From contig NZ_AQUR01000074.1 in assembly GCF_000372525.1 (NCBI RefSeq), forward strand, positions 1-64,000: DNA of 64,000 nt, read 5' to 3'. The first letter of the stretch is position 1. Each line of letters starts with the position of its first letter. Source of the DNA: Cupriavidus neocaledonicus (GTDB lineage Bacteria; Pseudomonadota; Gammaproteobacteria; Burkholderiales; Burkholderiaceae). The translations under genes and the position numbers were made by a program. This document shows, piece after piece, positions 7,216-14,184 of the stretch. Under the pieces are notes generated by a model. The model searched no databases, had not been told where the DNA came from, and was given only the letters and a program-made list of their open reading frames with translations.

Positions 7216-9777
7216 TCAGGCGGCTTTCGCGGGCATGGACACCACGGGAATGTGGCTCAGCCGGGAACGTCGCAAGTTCCGTTCCTCCGGCGTGGCCGGG
7301 CGGATCTGGCCGCGCTCTTCGATAAAGACCAGGTTGTCGTCGCGGCGGTCGCTGTTAACGAAGTGGCGGAAGCGCTTGCGCGTCTCGGGATCGGTCACGG
7401 CCTTTTTCCACTCGTCTTCATAGGTGTCGACCACGTGCTGCATCTCGGCTTCCAGCTCGGCGGCGATGCCGAGCTTGTCGTCCAGCACCACCGCCTTGAG
7501 GTAGTCGAGTCCGCCTTCGAGGTTGTCGCGCCAGACGCTGGTGCGCTGCAGGCGGTCGGCGGTGCGCACGTAGAACATCAGGAAGCGGTCGATGTAGCGC
7601 ACCAGCGTGTCGTGGTCGAGATCGCTCGCCAGCAATTCGGCGTGGCGCGGCTTCATGCCGCCGTTGCCGCAGACGTACAGGTTCCAGCCCTTGTCGGTGG
7701 CGATCACGCCGACGTCCTTGCCCTGCGCCTCGGCGCATTCGCGGGTGCAGCCGGACACGCCGAACTTGATCTTGTGCGGCGCGCGCAGGCCCTTGTAGCG
7801 GTTTTCCAGTTCGATCGCGAGGCCGACCGAATCGCCCACGCCATAGCGGCACCAGGTGGAACCCACGCACGACTTCACCGTACGCAGCGCCTTGCCGTAG
7901 GCATGGCCGGATTCAAAGCCGGCGGCGATCAGCTCTTCCCAGATATAGGGCAGTTCCTCGGCACGCGCACCGAACAGGTCCACGCGCTGGCCGCCGGTGA
8001 TCTTGGTGTAGAGGCCGTATTTCTTCGCGACCTGGCCGACGGCGATCAGGCCTTCGGGCGTGACCTCGCCGCCCGGCATGCGCGGCACCACGGAGTAGGT
8101 GCCGTCCTTCTGGATGTTGGCCAGGTAGTAGTCGTTGGAGTCCTGCAGGCTGGCGTGCTCTTCCTTCAGCACGAACTCGTTCCAGCACGACGCCAGGATG
8201 CTGCCCACCGTGGGCTTGCAGATATCGCAGCCGAGGCCGCTGCCATGCGCTTCCAGCAGCGCGTCGAAGGTCTTGAACTTGCCCACGCGCACCAGGTGGT
8301 AGAGCTCCTGGCGCGAGAACGGAAAGTGTTCGCAGAGATGGTTGTTGACCGCCATCCCCTGCTTCTTCATCTCGGCCTTCATGATCTGCGTCACCAGCGG
8401 CACGCAGCCGCCGCAGGCGGTGCCGGCCTTGGTGCAGCTTTTGAGCGCGCCGATGCTGGTCGAACCATCGCAGACGGCGGCGCAGATCTCGCCCTTCGAT
8501 ACGTTGTTGCACGAGCAGATCTGCGCGGTGTCGGGCAGGGCGTCGGCGCCCAGCGCCGGCCTGGCCTTGCCGCTGCTGTCCGGCAGGATCAGGAATTCGG
8601 GCGACTCGGGCAACTCGATCCTGTTCAGCATCATCTGCAGCAGCGTGCCGTACTCGCTGGCATCGCCGATCAGCACGCCGCCCAGCAGGTACTTGCCGCA
8701 GTCGGACACCACCAGCTTCTTGTAGACCTCCTTGCGGTCGTCGCTGAACTGGTAGATGCGCGCGCCCGGCACGGTGCCGTGCGGGTCGCCGATGCTGGCC
8801 ACGTCGACGCCCATCAGCTTGAGCTTGGTGCTCATGTCGGCGCCGCCGAACTCGGCCGCCTCGCCGCGCAGGTGGCGCGCGGCCACGCGTGCCATGTCGT
8901 AGCCCGGTGCCACCAGGCCGTAGATCTTGCCGTCCCACAGCGCGCATTCGCCGATCGCGTAGATGTCCGGGTCGGAAGTGCGGCAGTGGTTGTCGACCGC
9001 GATGCCGCCGCGCGCCCCGACTTCCAGGCCGCTGGCGCGCGCCAGTTCGTCGCGCGGGCGGATGCCGGCGGAGAACACGATCATGTCGGTGTCGAGATGG
9101 GTGCCGTCGGCGAACACCATGCGATGGGTGCCGTCCTCGCCGTCGACGATCTCGACCGTATTCTTGCCGGTGTGCGCGGTCACGCCCAGGCCCGCGATCT
9201 TCTGGCGCAGCATGCGGCCGCCGCCTTCGTCGACCTGCACCGCCATCAGCCGCGGTGCAAACTCGACCACATGGGTCTGCAGGCCCATGTCGCGCAGCGC
9301 CTTGGCGCATTCGAGGCCAAGCAGGCCGCCGCCGACGACCACGCCGGTCTTCGAACGCGCACCGCATTCCTGCATCGCCTCGAGGTCTTCGATGGTGCGA
9401 TAGACGAAGCAGTCCTTGCGGTCCTTGCCCGGCACCGGCGGCACGAACGGGTACGAGCCGGTGGCGAGGATGAGCTTGTCATAGGACAGCGTCTCGCCGG
9501 TGGAGACCTTGACCGTGCGCGCGGCGCGGTCGATCTCCACCGCACGGGCGTTCAGGCGCAGCAGCATATTGTCGTGCTGTTCGAAGAAGCCCGCCGGCAC
9601 CAGCGACAGGTCTGCGGCCGACTTGCCTGAGAAGAACTCGGACAGGTGCACGCGATCGTAGGCGGGGCGCGGTTCTTCGCACAGCACGGTCACTTCCAGG
9701 TTCTGCGCGCCCGCTTCCGCCAGGCATTCCAGGAACTTGTGACCTACCATGCCGTGGCCGACGATGATCAGTTTCAT
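7216..9777 (-). CDS. nirB: Nitrite reductase large subunit NirB
   Basis: An 853-residue cytoplasmic enzyme reducing nitrite to ammonium with NADH. From N to C: an FAD/NAD(P) pyridine nucleotide reductase region (VGHGMVGHKFLE at the start, VVVGGGLLGLECAKAL near residue 145), a BFD-like [2Fe-2S] domain (CSCNNVSKGEICAAV and CTKAGTACGGC, about 425-470), then the nitrite/sulfite reductase repeat region with the siroheme-[4Fe-4S] ligands SCVGSTWCRYG and GCTRECAEAQGKD. Full length compared with E. coli NirB (about 847). The start has AAGGAAAGCATC ahead of ATG. Second gene of the operon, 65 bases after the nitrate transporter. Confidence 0.96.
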   Translation of the reverse strand: MKLIIVGHGMVGHKFLECLAEAGAQNLEVTVLCEEPRPAYDRVHLSEFFSGKSAADLSLVPAGFFEQHDNMLLRLNARAVEIDRAARTVKVSTGETLSYDKLILATGSYPFVPPVPGKDRKDCFVYRTIEDLEAMQECGARSKTGVVVGGGLLGLECAKALRDMGLQTHVVEFAPRLMAVQVDEGGGRMLRQKIAGLGVTAHTGKNTVEIVDGEDGTHRMVFADGTHLDTDMIVFSAGIRPRDELARASGLEVGARGGIAVDNHCRTSDPDIYAIGECALWDGKIYGLVAPGYDMARVAARHLRGEAAEFGGADMSTKLKLMGVDVASIGDPHGTVPGARIYQFSDDRKEVYKKLVVSDCGKYLLGGVLIGDASEYGTLLQMMLNRIELPESPEFLILPDSSGKARPALGADALPDTAQICSCNNVSKGEICAAVCDGSTSIGALKSCTKAGTACGGCVPLVTQIMKAEMKKQGMAVNNHLCEHFPFSRQELYHLVRVGKFKTFDALLEAHGSGLGCDICKPTVGSILASCWNEFVLKEEHASLQDSNDYYLANIQKDGTYSVVPRMPGGEVTPEGLIAVGQVAKKYGLYTKITGGQRVDLFGARAEELPYIWEELIAAGFESGHAYGKALRTVKSCVGSTWCRYGVGDSVGLAIELENRYKGLRAPHKIKFGVSGCTRECAEAQGKDVGVIATDKGWNLYVCGNGGMKPRHAELLASDLDHDTLVRYIDRFLMFYVRTADRLQRTSVWRDNLEGGLDYLKAVVLDDKLGIAAELEAEMQHVVDTYEDEWKKAVTDPETRKRFRHFVNSDRRDDNLVFIEERGQIRPATPEERNLRRSRLSHIPVVSMPAKAA

Positions 9778-9842
9778 GATGCTTTCCTTGTCCGGTAGTC
9801 AGTCTTTGCTGCTTGATATTGCTGTGGGGCGATGCCTGGCAA

Positions 9843-11162
9843 TCAGTTGGCCAGCGCGCTGTCGTACAGCGCCTGCTCGCGCGCCTTGTGCTCGGCGCTG
9901 AAGCGGATGGCGATGGCGCACAGCGCGGCGATGGTGGCCAGCACGCCCAGCACCATCAGGGTCTGCTGCACGTTGCCCAGGCCCTTGAGCAGGAAGCCCG
10001 CGGCCACCGCGCCGACGTTGCCGCCCGCCCCGATGATCCCGGCCACGCCGCCCAGCGCCTTGCGGTCGATGAAGGGCACCAGCGCGTAGGTGGCGCCGCA
10101 GGCCATGTGGGTGAACAGGCCGAACAGCAGCATCGCCACCACCGCCATGGCAACGTTGCCGGCCTGCGCGAACCACAGCAGGCCCAGGCCTTCGCCCAGG
10201 ATCAGCGCGAACAGCAGCGTGGCGCGCGCATCCAGGCCGCGCCGGCGCGCCGTCTTGTCCGACAGCCAGCCGCCCAGCGCGCGGGCAAACAGCGCCAGCA
10301 GGCCAAAGCTCGCGGCGGCCATGCCGGCGGCCTTCAGGCTCAGGCCGAAACGGTCGACGTAGTACATCGCGGCGATGTTGTGGATGAAGATCTCGACGCC
10401 GAAGCAGGCGCCGTAGGTGATGAACAGCAGCCACACGCGGTAGTTGGCGCTGGCGGCGCGGAAGCTGGCCCAGCCGCCACCTTTGCCGCCATCCTTGCCG
10501 CTGATCTGCATGCCGCGCGCGCGCAGGTCCGAGTAGTTGCCTTCCGGGCAGTCCTGGGTGAAGCGGTAGTAGACGACGGCCATCACCAGCATCAGCACGC
10601 CCGGCACCAGCAGCGCGATGCGCCAGCCGAAGGCATGGTCCGCGCCCAGCATCAGCACCGCGGCCAGCACCAGCGGCATCAGCGCCTGCGCGGCGCCGCC
10701 GCCGGCATTGCCCCAGCCGGCCGCGGCCGCGTTGGCGGTGCCGACCACGTTGGGCGCGAACATCACCGAGGTGTGGTACTGCGTGATCACGAAGCTGGCG
10801 CCGACCGCGCCGATCAGCAGGCGGAACACCAGGAAGGTCTCGTAGTTCTGCGCCAGCGCCACGCCCAGCACCGGCAGCGCCCCCAGCGCCAGCAAGCCGG
10901 TGTAGGTCTTGCGGGGGCCAAAGCGATCGCACATCGGGCCGATCACCAGGCGCACCAGGATCGTCACCGCGACCGCGGCGATATTGATGTTGGCGATCTG
11001 GCCGGTGCTCAGGCCGAACTCGCCCTTGAGCAACGGCATCAGCGGGGCGCAGGCAAACCACGCGAAGAAACACACGAAGAACGCCATCCAGGTCAGGTGG
11101 AAGGCGCGCATCTGCGGAGTGCTCAAGCTCAGCAGCTCGATGCGGGTGGCTTTGCCGGTCAT
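9843..11162 (-). CDS. narK: NarK/NasA-type nitrate transporter
   Basis: A 439-residue MFS nitrate/nitrite porter. It has twelve membrane segments, the motif GPMCDRFGPRKTYTG in loop 2-3, and the glycine-rich nitrate signatures AAAAGWGNAGGGAAQ and AGIIGAGGNVGAVAAG that mark the NNP family. The N-terminal STPQMRAFHLTWMAFFVCFF also matches NarK. The ATG at 11162 is chosen because GGAG lies about 9 bases upstream; an in-frame ATG 21 bases earlier would fall on the SD. As first gene of the narK-nirB-nirD-FAD-nasA operon it brings nitrate into the cell for assimilation. Its leader carries the ANTAR-like element described separately. Confidence 0.94.
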   Translation of the reverse strand: MTGKATRIELLSLSTPQMRAFHLTWMAFFVCFFAWFACAPLMPLLKGEFGLSTGQIANINIAAVAVTILVRLVIGPMCDRFGPRKTYTGLLALGALPVLGVALAQNYETFLVFRLLIGAVGASFVITQYHTSVMFAPNVVGTANAAAAGWGNAGGGAAQALMPLVLAAVLMLGADHAFGWRIALLVPGVLMLVMAVVYYRFTQDCPEGNYSDLRARGMQISGKDGGKGGGWASFRAASANYRVWLLFITYGACFGVEIFIHNIAAMYYVDRFGLSLKAAGMAAASFGLLALFARALGGWLSDKTARRRGLDARATLLFALILGEGLGLLWFAQAGNVAMAVVAMLLFGLFTHMACGATYALVPFIDRKALGGVAGIIGAGGNVGAVAAGFLLKGLGNVQQTLMVLGVLATIAALCAIAIRFSAEHKAREQALYDSALAN

Positions 11163-11175
11163 CGTCACTTGCTCC

Positions 11176-11227
11176 AAAAACAAATGGCGTCCCGCAAACC
11201 GGCCGTGAAGCCGGTTCAGGGGACGCC
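11176..11227 (-). terminator. Leader terminator (attenuator) before the nitrate operon
   Basis: Read on the minus strand, arms GGCGTCCC and GGGACGCC pair over 8 bases and enclose a second hairpin (AACCGGC with GCCGGTT). The tract ATTTGTTTTT follows at once. This has the form of a factor-independent terminator lying inside the 5' leader, 14 bases before the start codon of the transporter. The 5' arm overlaps the 3' half of the upstream hexaloop hairpin P2, so the two structures exclude each other. Confidence 0.85.
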
Positions 11228-11299
11228 GTTGTCCTGACAGCCGCTACATGGGATAGGGGCTGTGTATGTGGGGGCGGGCCGGTCGCCGTTGACGGGCCC
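11216..11299 (-). promoter_or_regulatory. Double-hexaloop ANTAR-type antitermination element in the nitrate leader
   Basis: On the minus strand two hairpins carry the identical hexaloop AACGGC. P1 (11276-11299) has stem GGGCC-C-GTC with GAC-C-GGCCC. P2 (11216-11237) has stem TCAGG-AC with GT-CC-CCTGA. Both loops have A at position 1 and G at position 4, the established signature for binding of ANTAR-domain antiterminators such as NasR and NasT. P2 shares bases with the 5' arm of the terminator at 11176-11227, which is the expected switch geometry. P1 begins at the predicted transcription start. No nasT or nasR gene is in the window, so the trans-acting protein must be encoded elsewhere. The match is visual and has not been scored. 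Confidence 0.85.
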
Positions 11300-11310
11300 G
11301 GACCCGATTA

Positions 11311-11326
11311 CGCAAGGGGTGTGCCA
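11311..11326 (-). promoter_or_regulatory. Sigma-54 promoter of the nitrate operon
   Basis: The minus strand reads TGGCACACCCCTTGCG, an almost exact -24/-12 element with GG and GC separated by 10 bases. Twelve bases downstream of the GC falls at about 11300, the first base of the P1 hairpin, giving a leader of about 138 bases. This fits nitrogen control through RpoN. Confidence 0.88.
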
Positions 11327-11419
11327 GCGGGTTATGTGACGGGCAAGGGCGTCTGGAGGCCTGGCGGCGGGGGCGCAAGCGGCCTGGATGCGCTGTGGTG
11401 GGGCGGGGCGGGGACGCGC

Positions 11420-11436
11420 GGCACGCTCATGGTGCA
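11420..11436 (-). promoter_or_regulatory. NtrC-like binding site upstream of the nitrate promoter
   Basis: The minus strand reads TGCACCATGAGCGTGCC, close to the NtrC consensus TGCACC-N5-GGTGCA with the GCAC/GTGC core intact. It lies about 95-110 bases upstream of the -24 element, a normal enhancer distance. Only one good site is seen. Confidence 0.5.
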
Positions 11437-11490
11437 GTGCGATGAATTGCGCTGGTGCGGCGCGGCACCAGGGGCAGGCAGGCCGTGGCC

Positions 11491-11949
11491 TCAGGCTCCG
11501 GCGGGCTTTTGCACCGGGATGATCTGCATGTCGCGCGGCGACACCTCGGCGCCGTCCTCGTCGACCAGCGCCGCGCGCACCAGCTTGCCATTCGCGCGCG
11601 AGCGGATCTCGACCGGGCCCCCGTCGGGCGCCAGGTGGCAGTCGCCCCATTGCATCAGGCCAACCAGCACCGGCAGCAGCTCCACCGCGGCGCGGGTGGG
11701 GCGGTACTCGAAGCGCTCGCGTTCGCCGGGTTCGCGGTAGCCGACCTTGCGCAGCAGGCCGGCATCGGTCAGGGTCTTGAGCCGCGCCGACAGCACCGCG
11801 GGCGAGCATTCCAGCCGGCGCAGGAAGTCGTCGAAGCGCGTCACGCCGTGGAAAACGTCGCGCAGGATCAGGATCGTCCACTTTTCGCCGATCAGCGACA
11901 GCGTGGAAGCAATCGAGCAATGGCGGAGATCGGACGCAGTAGGGGTCAT
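11491..11949 (-). CDS. HxlR-family winged-helix transcriptional regulator
   Basis: A 152-residue DNA-binding protein of the HxlR/MarR-like superfamily. The family pattern is clear: a Cys in RHCSIASTLSLIGEKWTILILRD, then GVTRFDDFLRRLECSPAVLSARLKTLTDAGLL as the recognition helix and wing, and a C-terminal effector part. Such proteins often sense electrophiles or quinones through the N-terminal Cys, but the signal here is unknown. ATG 11949 is listed; an in-frame ATG at 11964 is possible, and neither has a strong SD. It is divergent from a GNAT acetyltransferase, and the shared gap holds an inverted repeat that is the likely operator. Confidence 0.88.
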   Translation of the reverse strand: MTPTASDLRHCSIASTLSLIGEKWTILILRDVFHGVTRFDDFLRRLECSPAVLSARLKTLTDAGLLRKVGYREPGERERFEYRPTRAAVELLPVLVGLMQWGDCHLAPDGGPVEIRSRANGKLVRAALVDEDGAEVSPRDMQIIPVQKPAGA

Positions 11950-11970
11950 GATGCCGTGAAGCATAGCATG

Positions 11971-12008
11971 CTGACTTCATTTGCAAAAGTCAGGTTATCT
12001 CCTATACT
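11971..12008 (+). promoter_or_regulatory. Promoter of the GNAT gene with overlapping inverted-repeat operator
   Basis: CTGACTT (11971-11977) and AAGTCAG (11987-11993) form a perfect inverted repeat with a 9-base spacer. A plausible sigma-70 promoter overlaps it: TTGCAA at 11981-11986, 16 bases, then TATACT at 12003-12008, reading toward the acetyltransferase. The position between the HxlR gene and its divergent neighbour suggests autoregulation and control of the neighbour. Confidence 0.6.
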
Positions 12009-12041
12009 CTGGCTACAGATTATGAATCTAGAGGTGGCAGC

Positions 12042-12623
12042 ATGGATAACCGGGCCTTGGCGCGCGGCGGCGTGACGGAAAGCTGGACGGCGGGACGGGG
12101 CACGCAGGTGACGCTGCGCCGCACCCGGGTGCAGGACAGTGCGGCGTTGCGGGCGATGGTGGATGCGCTGTCGCGGGAAAGCCGCTACTTCCGCTTCCTG
12201 ACCGGTGGGCGCGTGGTGGACGAAATCGTCGCCGGCCTGGCTGCGCCAGGGGACGATGGCGTGGCGCTGGTGGTGGTCGCGCCCGGTGAAGACGGCAGCC
12301 AGACCATCGTCGCCAGCGCCGAATATGTCGTGTCCGGCCAGATTGCCGAGTTCGCCGTGGTGGTGGCCGACGCCTGGCAGGGGCAGGGGCTGGGCCGGCG
12401 CCTGATCGCCAGGCTGTGCGAGCTGGCGCGTGCGGCCGGCCTGCATGGCCTGCGCGGCGACGTGCTCAGCGAGAACCGGCGCATGCTGGCCATCCTGCAA
12501 GGGCTGGGCTTTGCCAGCCGCCGCAATCCGCACGACAGCTTCCTGCATGAAGTCTCGCTGGCGCTGGCCCAGCCGGCGCGCAGCGCGCAACGGCTGCCGG
12601 CGGACTGGTTCAGCGCGCGCTGA
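12042..12623 (+). CDS. GNAT-family N-acetyltransferase
   Basis: A 193-residue single-domain acetyl-CoA-dependent N-acetyltransferase. After a short polar N-terminus, VTLRRTRVQDSAALRAMVDAL starts the fold. FAVVVADAWQGQGLGRRLI contains the acetyl-CoA pyrophosphate loop Q-G-Q-G-L-G-R (R/Q-x-x-G-x-G/A). The C-terminus has the usual ENRRMLAILQGLGF helix. It resembles the stand-alone GNAT domain seen in protein acetyltransferases, but the substrate (protein lysine or small amine) is not deducible. It is transcribed from the promoter shared with the HxlR gene, so it may belong to that regulator's small regulon. Confidence 0.85.
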   Translation: MDNRALARGGVTESWTAGRGTQVTLRRTRVQDSAALRAMVDALSRESRYFRFLTGGRVVDEIVAGLAAPGDDGVALVVVAPGEDGSQTIVASAEYVVSGQIAEFAVVVADAWQGQGLGRRLIARLCELARAAGLHGLRGDVLSENRRMLAILQGLGFASRRNPHDSFLHEVSLALAQPARSAQRLPADWFSAR

Positions 12624-12642
12624 GCTGCCGCGCCAAACCTGC

Positions 12643-13593
12643 TCAGCCGGCCTCGCGCTTGCCGCGCGAAGTCATGGTGCAGCCGACCGAGGCCGTGATG
12701 ATGCTGGCGATCGCCAGCCACTGCACCGTGCTCAGCTGTTCATGCAGGAACACCAGCCCGGCCAGCGCGCCCATGGCCGGCTCCATGCTCAGCAGGATGC
12801 CGAAGGTGCGCCGGTGCAGGCGCTTGAGCGCGACCATTTCGAGCGAATAGGGAATCGCGCTCGACAGGATGCCGACCGCCAGCCCGAACAGCAGCAGCGT
12901 CGGACTGAACATGGCCGTGCCCGCATGCGCCAGCCCGAACGGCAGCACCACCAGCGCGGCCATGGTCAGCCCCAACGAGGTCGCCTGCCCGCCGTGGGCG
13001 TTGCCCGCCATCTGCCCGAACACGATATACAGCGCCCAGCCCACGCCCGCGGCCAGCGCATAGCCGATGCCGACCGGATCGAGCGTGCCGGCGGCATCGC
13101 CCACCGGCAGCAACAGCAGCAGCCCGGTGACCGCGAACGCGATCCACAGGAAATCGATCGCGCGCCGCGACGACAGCACCGCCACCGCCAGCGGCCCGGT
13201 GAACTCGATCGCGATCGCCAGCCCCAGCGGAATGGTTCGCAGCGACATGTAGAACAGCAGGTTGGTGGCACCCAGCGCCGCCCCGTACAGCGCGATCGCG
13301 CGCGCGTTGGCGCGCGTCAGCGGCATGCGCCACGGGCGCCAGACGCCCAGCAGGATCAGCGCGGAAAAGCTCACCCGCAGCGCCGTGGTGCCCTGCGCGC
13401 CCAGTGCGGAGAACAGGCTCTTGGCAAACGAGGTGCCGATGCACAGCGAGGCCATCGAGCCGGTCAGGGCCAGTACGGCAATCAGGGTCGAGTGGCGGTG
13501 TGCGGTGGCGTGCTGCAAGGTCGGGTCCGGTAGGAATGTTGGGGTCTGCGCGAAGGTTGCCGCATCATGCGGCAAGCGCGGCGCGGGCGCCAT
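12643..13593 (-). CDS. rhtA: RhtA-type threonine/homoserine exporter (EamA family)
   Basis: A drug/metabolite transporter with ten predicted membrane helices in two EamA halves. Blocks typical of E. coli RhtA are retained: SFAKSLFSALGAQGTTALR, IPLGLAIAIEFTGPLAVA, SSRRAIDF, ILSSAIPYSLEMVALKRL and RTFGILLSMEPAMGALAG. Its expected role is export of threonine, homoserine and related amino acids. The listed ATG gives 316 residues, some 20 longer at the N-terminus than RhtA, and has no SD. A TTG at 13518 would give a more typical length, so the start is uncertain. It is convergent with the GNAT gene. Confidence 0.85.
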   Translation of the reverse strand: MAPAPRLPHDAATFAQTPTFLPDPTLQHATAHRHSTLIAVLALTGSMASLCIGTSFAKSLFSALGAQGTTALRVSFSALILLGVWRPWRMPLTRANARAIALYGAALGATNLLFYMSLRTIPLGLAIAIEFTGPLAVAVLSSRRAIDFLWIAFAVTGLLLLLPVGDAAGTLDPVGIGYALAAGVGWALYIVFGQMAGNAHGGQATSLGLTMAALVVLPFGLAHAGTAMFSPTLLLFGLAVGILSSAIPYSLEMVALKRLHRRTFGILLSMEPAMGALAGLVFLHEQLSTVQWLAIASIITASVGCTMTSRGKREAG

Positions 13594-13662
13594 ATACAGG
13601 TGCGCGCCGGCGGCTCAGTACAGTTGCGCCGCGTGCGGCCGCGGGCCGGCCCCTGCCGCGGC

Positions 13663-14085
13663 TCAGTGCTCCCGAGCCGCGGCCTTGCGCCGCTTGCCGG
13701 GCTTGCCGGCGCAATCCGGGCAGCGCCCCAGCAGCGTCAGTTCGTGGTGCTCCACCACGAAGCCGGGCGGCGTGATTTCCTCCAGGTGGCCGGGGCACCC
13801 TTCCAGCGGGAACACGCGATCGCACGCCAGGCACTGGAAATAGTGGCGGTGCGTCACCGCACCCGGTTCCTCCGCCAATTCATACCGGTCCGCCTGGCCG
13901 GGCAATTCCACGGGGTGCACCCGCGCATCGTCGACCAGGGCACGGAGGTTGCGATAGACGGTGGCCAGGCCCAGCGACGGCACCTGGCGCTGCGCCGCGG
14001 CCAGGATCTCGGCCGGGCTCAGCGGCCGGCCGGCTTCGCGCAGCGCGTCGATCACGGCGCCGCGTTGACGGGTCATGCGTTCCAT
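13663..14085 (-). CDS. Fur-family metalloregulator
   Basis: A 140-residue Fur/Zur-like repressor. The winged-helix domain contains GRPLSPAEILAAAQ and SLGLATVYRNLRALVDD. The metal/dimerisation half has HRHYFQCLACDRVFPL with a CxxC and the second CPDCAGKP near the C-terminus, the structural zinc site. Divergent transcription with a TonB-dependent receptor and a Fur-box-like palindrome in the 35-base gap imply metal-controlled uptake. Whether it senses iron or zinc is not settled by the sequence; the short length and double CxxC fit either. ATG 14085 is listed, while ATG 14076 is also possible. Confidence 0.88.
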   Translation of the reverse strand: MERMTRQRGAVIDALREAGRPLSPAEILAAAQRQVPSLGLATVYRNLRALVDDARVHPVELPGQADRYELAEEPGAVTHRHYFQCLACDRVFPLEGCPGHLEEITPPGFVVEHHELTLLGRCPDCAGKPGKRRKAAAREH

Positions 14086-14099
14086 GCCTAGAATCTTAG

Positions 14100-14115
14100 T
14101 GAGAATCTATTATCA
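14100..14115. promoter_or_regulatory. Fur-box-like palindrome between the Fur-family gene and the TonB receptor
   Basis: TGAGAAT-CT-ATTATCA is an inverted repeat in an A/T-rich island of otherwise GC-rich DNA. It resembles the 7-1-7 Fur operator, with a 2-base centre instead of one. A -10-like TATTAT (14108-14113) overlaps it. The site could control both divergent genes. Confidence 0.55.
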
Positions 14116-14120
14116 TTAGT

Positions 14121-14171
14121 GAGTCGCCGCGGTTTGCCAGTCGGATGGCCGCCGCGGCGACTCGTTTTTTT
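14121..14171 (+). terminator. Terminator-like hairpin in the leader of the TonB receptor gene
   Basis: GAGTCGCCGCGG (14121-14132) and CCGCGGCGACTC (14152-14163) are perfect 12-base complements, followed by a run of seven T (14165-14171). No plus-strand gene ends upstream, so on this strand it lies between the Fur-like box and the receptor's start and would stop or attenuate the receptor transcript. The minus strand lacks a T-run. Confidence 0.7.
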
Positions 14172-14184
14172 CGGGGTGTTCCTT

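Noticed and set aside
7204..9630. An 808-codon plus-strand frame across nirB
   Set aside because: Antisense to nirB, which is complete and convincing.
14119..14184. GTG at 14119 as start of the TonB receptor
   Set aside because: No SD, and the first codons lie in a strong terminator-like hairpin with T-run. ATG 14185 gives a better start, though still without a strong SD.
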